64,000 bases of DNA from Ichthyophthirius multifiliis (lineage: Eukaryota > Ciliophora > Oligohymenophorea > Hymenostomatida), in contig NW_004086894.1 of NCBI RefSeq assembly GCF_000220395.1, forward strand, positions 1,193 through 65,192. The letters are read 5' to 3'. Shown one piece after another: positions 58,246 through 64,000 of this stretch. Position 1 is the first letter of the stretch. The number at the start of each line of letters is the position of its first letter. Made by a program: the position numbers and the translations under genes. The notes beneath the pieces were generated by a model. That model worked only from the letters and a program-made list of their open reading frames with translations. It ran no database searches and had not been told where the DNA came from.

Positions 58246-60282
58246 TATAATTAAATTTAAAATATATATATTTATAGTATTTTTTTAATATTTAAATTTA
58301 ATCTTTTATAATATTATATATACAAAATTTCATCTGGTGCTAAAACAATTTCTTACATTTTCAAAGATATTTTATTTAAAAAATCATCTTTAAAATAATC
58401 ATTAAAAACATTTATAGTTTTTATTTAATTAAAAAAAGAACTTTAAATAATTTAATCTTTTAATTATAAAGAAAGACAATTTAATGCACTTTAAGATTAA
58501 TAAAAGTTTTCATCTAAAATATATTCTATTTTTTTTAATTTTTATTTAAAAATATATATAAATAAATAATATATAAATATATATATATATATACATTTAT
58601 ATATATATATATTTATTTTTTTATTTATAAATCTATATGTAAATTCTTTTATATATATTACTATTTATAAATATTTGAATACATTTTTCTACATTATATA
58701 TATATATTTTTTTTTTATTTATATATTTATTTTTATATAAATATATTTATATAATATAAACCTAAATGTTTTCTTTCTAAAATTTATTATTATTCATTTA
58801 TATTATGATCTGACATAAATTTATTAATTTATTTTAATTATTATATATAATTTTTTCTTTTTTTCTTTAAATTTTTAATTATTAACTGAATTTCTATAAA
58901 AAAATACCCAAAAGTCATATAAATAATAGACTTAATTAAAACAAAAAATATTTATTATTTAATTTTTCCTATTATCATTTTTTCTTCCCAAAAACTAAAA
59001 CAATAATGTATTGAATTTACATATTCTTACCAAAAACTAATATTGTTTTCTTAAATACCATAATCTTTATCTCCCAAAAAAACAAAAAACCATAAGCAAG
59101 CAAATAAATGTATAATAAAATACAACTAAACGCTTAAAATTAAAATATTAATTAACGCATTTACCTTTTCATATATTAAATATGACTATTATAATTTCTA
59201 AATCATCTAGAATCCAAAAAAGAATCTAAAATAAAACAAAAAAAGTAAGAATTTATTCCTTTAATAGATAAAAAATCCCATATTACATAATAAATCCCAC
59301 AAAAATCTTTCCATAAAATATTTCTAAAAAATTTCTTTCCTTTCCTTAACCAATATTCCCCTATAGAAAATTCCACAATTTATCTACTTTAACGCATCTA
59401 TAATAAAAACATACGGAGACACTTAAAAAACTTTAAAAAGTATCTCATTTTGTATTCCATAAAACCTGATATTTTCAATAATAAAACTTGTCAAATAAGG
59501 TATATAAAAGGCATTAAATATGCCCAAAAATAGCACAAAAAAATCCCAAAACTACAAAAAATTATTCAGAGGATTAAATACTGGGAAAAAAAATTATAAA
59601 CTTGTGAAAATTTTAATTATATGTTTATATTAAATTTTCAAAAACTTCAATTTCTTTAAAAAAATCAAAATTTTCTTTTTTCCTTTTCTAGATATTAAAT
59701 CTTTCTTAGATTCCTATTTAAAAAGCCATCCTTAGTATCTATTTTCTTTATTTTCTTTAAATTTATTATAAAAAACACATTTATCATTTATCAATTAGAA
59801 TTAATTCTAATTTAGTTATTATTCCGGTCGGTTGTATATTAGTATTTTTTTTAACATATTTACTTATTTATATATAAAAAACAATATTATCATCCATTTC
59901 TTAACCCAAACTTCTCTTTAATTTTTAATAGTGTTTTATTAAATATTATTTATTAAATCCAAATTCACTTTTATATCACCGATATTATTATTTTATTCGT
60001 TTAATTAATTAATAATACTATCTGCATTATTTTTTTTACTTGCCAAATTAATTTTTTCCTATTCAAAATTAAAAATTTTTTCTCTTTTTAATTCTCCACA
60101 TCTAATAGCATCAACTTTCGAAGAACATATTTCCGATTTTTCTAATTCTTTATTTGTAAAATGATAATAAAAATTAATTTTTTATTTTATTTTAAACATT
60201 ATGAAAATGATTTTTCTATTATAAATTATATTGATTTATTTTTATTTAGATTAATAGGATATAATATTGTATTTTTGTCCAT
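56342..60282 (-). CDS. Cyclic-nucleotide-binding cation-channel-like protein with degenerate pore
   Basis: TGA at 56342-56344; proposed start Met at 60282, with an apparent one-base slip near 60180. The large first coding block shows the ciliate CNG/HCN-type channel layout: S1 (VFNPLNNFLQFWDFFVLFL), an S2 region (INCGIFYRGILVKERKEIF), a Phe-rich S4 with few charges, S5 (YFIIHLFACLWFFVFLG), a pore loop, S6, and a C-linker (KKIEYILDENF). A cyclic-nucleotide-binding domain follows (MQEIVLAPDEILY, CIVKKGMIELYMN), then a disordered tail. At the pore, after WQEYVNSIHYCFSFW, the usual T.GYGD filter is absent (EEKMIIGKI instead). Introns are AT-rich, for example near 58650-58760 and 58195-58330. It may be a non-conducting cyclic-nucleotide sensor or regulatory subunit, by inference. 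Confidence 0.75.
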
Positions 60283-60718
60283 TTTTTTATCTAAAATAAA
60301 TTTTAAAATTGTATATATTTTTTTATTTTATGGTTTGAATTAAATATTATTTTATAAATATTTATTTTTTATTTTTAATATATAATATTGGTATATTTTT
60401 ATACAAGAATTTTTAAAATTAGACTTATTTAAAAAATAAAAATTATTAAAATAATAAAAATTAAAATATTTATTTATATTTACTTAAAAATACGAATTAT
60501 ATATAATATAGTTTTATTGTTATGAAAATGTAATATTAATTAAATAATATAAAGATTATTTTTATTTGTTTTTGTAAATAAATTAAAATAATAATAAAAT
60601 ATTTAATAATTATATATATATATTATAAATAAATTATAATTTTATATAAGAGAGAGAGTTTTGTTTTTTTTTTTTTTTTTTAAAAAAAAAAGTTCATATT
60701 ATTTTTTTAAAAATTTAA
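60283..60718. other. Divergent intergenic region
   Basis: Between two start codons facing away from each other; (AG)4 at about 60649-60657 and a long T/A run near 60663-60690, otherwise A/T only. Confidence 0.5.
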
Positions 60719-61453
60719 ATGGATTAAAACAAAAAAATACTATTAATATTATCAAATACATGCATAAGTACAATCCATTTTTATTTTTTAATAATAAAAT
60801 GGAAAGCATTAACTATATGTGATTAAAGAATAGCAATATCAGTATTTATTACATTCATGATAGGATTAAATAATTCATTAATATTATTTCGAGTATTAAA
60901 ACTTACAATTTCATAATACGAGTTTTTTATAGCATTTATATATTTAATAATATTAATAATAAATTCGTTTGACAAACACTGTTAAACAGTATATAATTCA
61001 AAATCTTTTTTCGATAAATTTAATTTGATAATATTTTATACGATACTAATAATTAATGGTCTTTATTATTTAGTTTTATTCTTTTATATTGTATTTATAA
61101 TTATTATTCTTATATTAAATATCCAAAATATAATAAATCAATTATTTAATGAAATTTTTAATTCAATCTACCTAAGAATTTAATAATAAAACTAATAAGG
61201 ACTAACATAACAGGAATTAAATTAATTAAAAAAATTTGCAATAGACCATGATTTTATTACAAGTCCATTAAATCCAACCCAATGTTTTATATGTTTATAA
61301 GACTATTAATTAGGTGAAGAAGTTATTGAAATTATTTAATGTAAGCATATATGTCATAATTAATGTATTAGTTAATGGTTTTAAACTAAAATTATATGTC
61401 CTTATTGTAGATTAAATATAAGACTATAATTATAAAATAATTAAAGTTAATGA
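60719..61453 (+). CDS. Membrane RING-H2 E3 ubiquitin ligase
   Basis: Intronless, 244 residues. Four hydrophobic spans occupy residues about 7-150 (ILLILSNTCISTIHFYFLII, IAISVFITFMIGLNNSLI, FFIAFIYLIILIINSF, and a long FYTILIINGLYYLVLF to IVFIIIILIL block). The cytosolic C-terminus carries a RING-H2 finger: CFIC..CKHICHNQC..CPYC, with Trp in ISQWF at the E2-contact position. RING-H2 proteins with N-terminal membrane spans are typically E3 ligases of the ER or Golgi quality-control or trafficking systems. All eight zinc ligands are present. It is divergent from the channel gene and convergent with the Gln-rich gene. Confidence 0.85.
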
Positions 61454-61616
61454 AAATAATAAAAAAATAAATAAAATAACATTAATATGTATAAAAATAT
61501 TCATAAAATATATATATTTATAATTTATATTATAAACTTATTATATATCAAAAATATACATAAATTATATAACTATTTAACAAAAAATAAAAATAAAAAA
61601 AAAAGATAGAAAATTT

Positions 61617-62856
61617 TCATTATTAATAATTCTAACTTTACCTATTTTCCTAAAAATATTATTCAGCTTATTTTATACAATCAATTGCATTTTCTTACCC
61701 GTAAACTTTTAATGTAACTTTGCTTTAAATGAAAACATTTTAATTTTAAATAAATATTAATTTAAGTTTATTTGAATTTTAGAATATTTCTTATAATAAA
61801 TCAAGATTAAAATTCTACAAAAAATTAAAATACTCTTTATTATTAATTTAAAAGATTTGAGGTAATTTAAAATAAAACGAATGCATTTATTTATCCTATT
61901 TTTTAGAAGTTATTTTTAAAAGGGTTTTCATTAAATAAAAACATTTTATTTTAATTTAAAAATTCTTATCACTTAAAATTCCCTATGTTTTTTTTTAAAA
62001 TAAGATAAAATATATTTATATTTTCATATATTTCACTTTAAGTTTTTTTTCAATATTATCATTATATTTAATAGTAATAATATAATCTAAATTTTTATAA
62101 ATAATTTAATTTATTTATTTTCAAAATTAAAAAAAAATACCACTACTAATAATAAGAATTAATTAAGATTTTTAAGAATTAAAATTATTGTTTTCATTTA
62201 TTTTATCACAAACATAATAACTAAACTTTTTGTTTCCTATGAATTTGAAAAAAGACTCGTTTTATTATTGAGGTACAACAAAACTATTAAATAATCCACA
62301 TTTATTATATTTTTCTTCATAATTTCTAATAAACATATTATCCATTTTTTAAGGTAATTATTAAGTGCATCCTATTTTACTCTAAACAGTGGATTGTTTC
62401 TAAGTATTTATAGAAATATTATTTGTAAAATTAGGTGAGTTTACGAAACAATTTGTAGCCTTCGAATCTTGAATTTAAAAATAATTATTTTATTATAAAT
62501 TCTATGATAAGGATCTCTATGAAACTTATTTATTATTTAAAATTGAAGAGTTAACTTATTAAGAATTTTAAATTAATTAAGGGGATATTTATAATGAATT
62601 ATCATAAGCAGAAGAGATTTATTCACACATAATATAATCACTTTTCATATTTATTATTAAATTATTTATAGACACTACTTATGTTTTATTATTATTACTA
62701 TTTTCAAATTATTTTTTAACATTCTTATGTAAATTATCAAACTGTTTTTTCAAATTTATAACTTAATTGCTTTTTTATAAGTTCTATATACCATTAAAAC
62801 TTTGATTTTTTTTATATTTTAACTTTTAATTAGATTATTATTATTTTAAGAAATAC

Positions 62857-62910
<54 letters not shown>

Positions 62911-64000
62911 CTATTTTGAATTTCTATTTATTAATTATTATAATCCATCTGAATTTATTAATTATATTGCTATTAATTTTAAGTATATTTTTATTCATTT
63001 TAATTTTATTACTATTTTTAAAAGCAATTATATTATATATTTTAAAAAATTTCTTTTTATTAATACATTTGCCTATCAATTTTTTAATTTTACAAAATTT
63101 GTTATTATTAACTTTAATATTATATATTTTACTATTACTAATTATACTATAATTTTTTTATAATTATTAATTTTATATTTAATTATAAGCTATTACATTA
63201 TTCTACATTTAATCTTAAATTTTAAAATCATATATATTATTTTATATTCCAATAATATTATTTAAATTATTATTTTAATTTATGTTATTATTAATATATA
63301 TTTTCTTCTATCTGTAATATTTGCATTTTTTTATTCATTTTCTTCACTTTCATCATTTAACTTAGAATTATATTTAATACTTACATTATTATCTTCAATC
63401 CTTTTCCTTTCATTATTAGAATTTCTTGTTTACTATTATTCTTTAAAACTCTAAAACGGTCTAGGACTAATTTAATTTAAATTTTATGAACTTAATACAG
63501 TAGAATCTCCTTTTTTTTAAAAAAAAAAAAAAAATTGAAAACATATTTCTTAAAAAAATAATACTAGTATTAAAAGTTGAATGTGATTTATGAGGAGTAT
63601 TATTATGTTTTACTTAAAATGTAGCGTGCTTAATTTACCTTTAATATTTATGATTATTATTTAGATTTTCTTAATCAATTGAATTTGATTGTGTTTCTTA
63701 TACATTTTCATTATTTTCGGCTTTTTCATCATTATTAAATGTAAAAACATCTGCAATAATATCAAATAAGTTTTTAGATTTAGATTTTTATAATCCTTTT
63801 TTTTGTTATATATTACATAATTAACATTCTTTTGTATTATGGTCTTTAATATTAATATTTTTGGCCTATAAAATATCATGAATTTAAAAAAAACCATTTT
63901 CAATAATGCTTATATAAGGAAATTCTTTTTCTAAAAAAATATTTAAAAACTCTTCCAAAATTCGGTTTTCAATTTAGTTTTTTTCTAAATTATTATTTTG
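61617..64000 (-). CDS. Gln/Asn-rich protein, 5' end beyond the window
   Basis: Partial: the coding strand enters at 64000 without a start. Readable segments: an N-terminal helical part (ILEEFLNIFLEKEFPYISII) with a CQLC pair; a Ser/Asn/Lys-rich linker; a Gln-rich region with a (TAA)15-16 polyQ run at about 62862-62910; and a mixed C-terminus ending KVYGQENAIDCIKQAEQYFQ before TGA 61617-61619. Introns are inferred near 63490-63650 and 62100-62150. A one-base slip at an A7 run near 63157 separates two otherwise consistent frames. No domain is recognised; the VYGQENAIDCIKQAE end is faintly KH-like. The polyQ uses TAA almost exclusively. Prion-like composition is common in ciliates and gives no function. 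Confidence 0.55.
62862..62910 (-). repeat. (TAA)n tract encoding poly(Gln)
   Basis: A pure trinucleotide run. On the minus strand, in the frame that continues on both sides (IEIQNR before, MYFLKQQQ after), it reads as Gln repeats. Confidence 0.8.

Noticed and set aside
60161-60343. Plus-strand ORF of 60 codons
   Set aside because: Overlaps the 5' end of the minus-strand channel gene and has no features beyond T-rich hydrophobicity.

Overview
The window reads as somatic (macronuclear) DNA of an oligohymenophorean ciliate, most likely Ichthyophthirius multifiliis or a close relative of Tetrahymena. It is extremely AT-rich (over 80% by eye). Every recognisable gene is full of in-frame TAA and TAG, and conserved proteins become readable only if both encode glutamine and TGA alone is the stop. 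Introns are short, AT-rich and GT..AG (about 39 to 250 nt), and genes are densely packed on both strands. A run of 20 N at 42606-42625 marks a scaffold join. All coding calls below use this code (TAA/TAG = Gln). Spans include introns; exon limits are given where I could fix them by reading-frame phase.

Layout. 1-1.7 kb: a candidate structured small RNA with an snRNA-type upstream element, then a small gene with six RPLGGRK repeats. 1.75-7.5 kb (+): an XMAP215/ch-TOG microtubule polymerase. 7.6-9.0 kb (-): a DCP1-like decapping protein and a divergent FYVE/coiled-coil protein. 9.4-10.8 kb (+): two tiny genes. 11.7-25.6 kb (-): TMEM231 (ciliary transition zone), then the giant CFAP54 (central-pair apparatus) in the same orientation. 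26.4-27.2 kb (+): a single-pass membrane protein. 27.5-32.9 kb (-): a two-pore cation channel. 33.2-35.1 kb (-): an SH3 protein. 35.4-35.8 kb (+): RNA polymerase III subunit C11. 36.3-37.5 kb (-): a TEY-type MAP kinase. 38.1-41.9 kb: an unrecognised gene, an orphan coding-like tract and a small single-pass protein. 42.0-45.4 kb: a gene-poor AT region holding the gap. 45.4-50.7 kb (+): a protein kinase fused to TPR repeats. 50.8-53.6 kb (-): a GPI ethanolamine-phosphate-transferase-like enzyme. 54.1-56.2 kb (+): a mitochondrial helical-repeat RNA-binding-type protein. 56.3-60.3 kb (-): a cyclic-nucleotide-binding channel whose selectivity filter is missing. 60.7-61.5 kb (+): a membrane RING-H2 protein. 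61.6-64.0 kb (-): a Gln/Asn-rich gene running off the window.

The set is biased towards cilia and microtubules (TMEM231, CFAP54, XMAP215) plus signalling (MAPK, kinase-TPR, two channels), as expected of a ciliate. There is no evidence of operons, CRISPR, prophage or transposons. The most unusual items are the filter-less channel, the FYVE-like protein lacking its basic motif but ending in CaaX, the RPLGGRK repeat protein, the candidate ncRNA, and long Gln-coding microsatellites whose synonymous TAA/TAG/CAA variation supports the recoding. Several genes carry apparent one-base frame slips at A/T runs; I treat these as probable sequencing errors, but they deserve checking.
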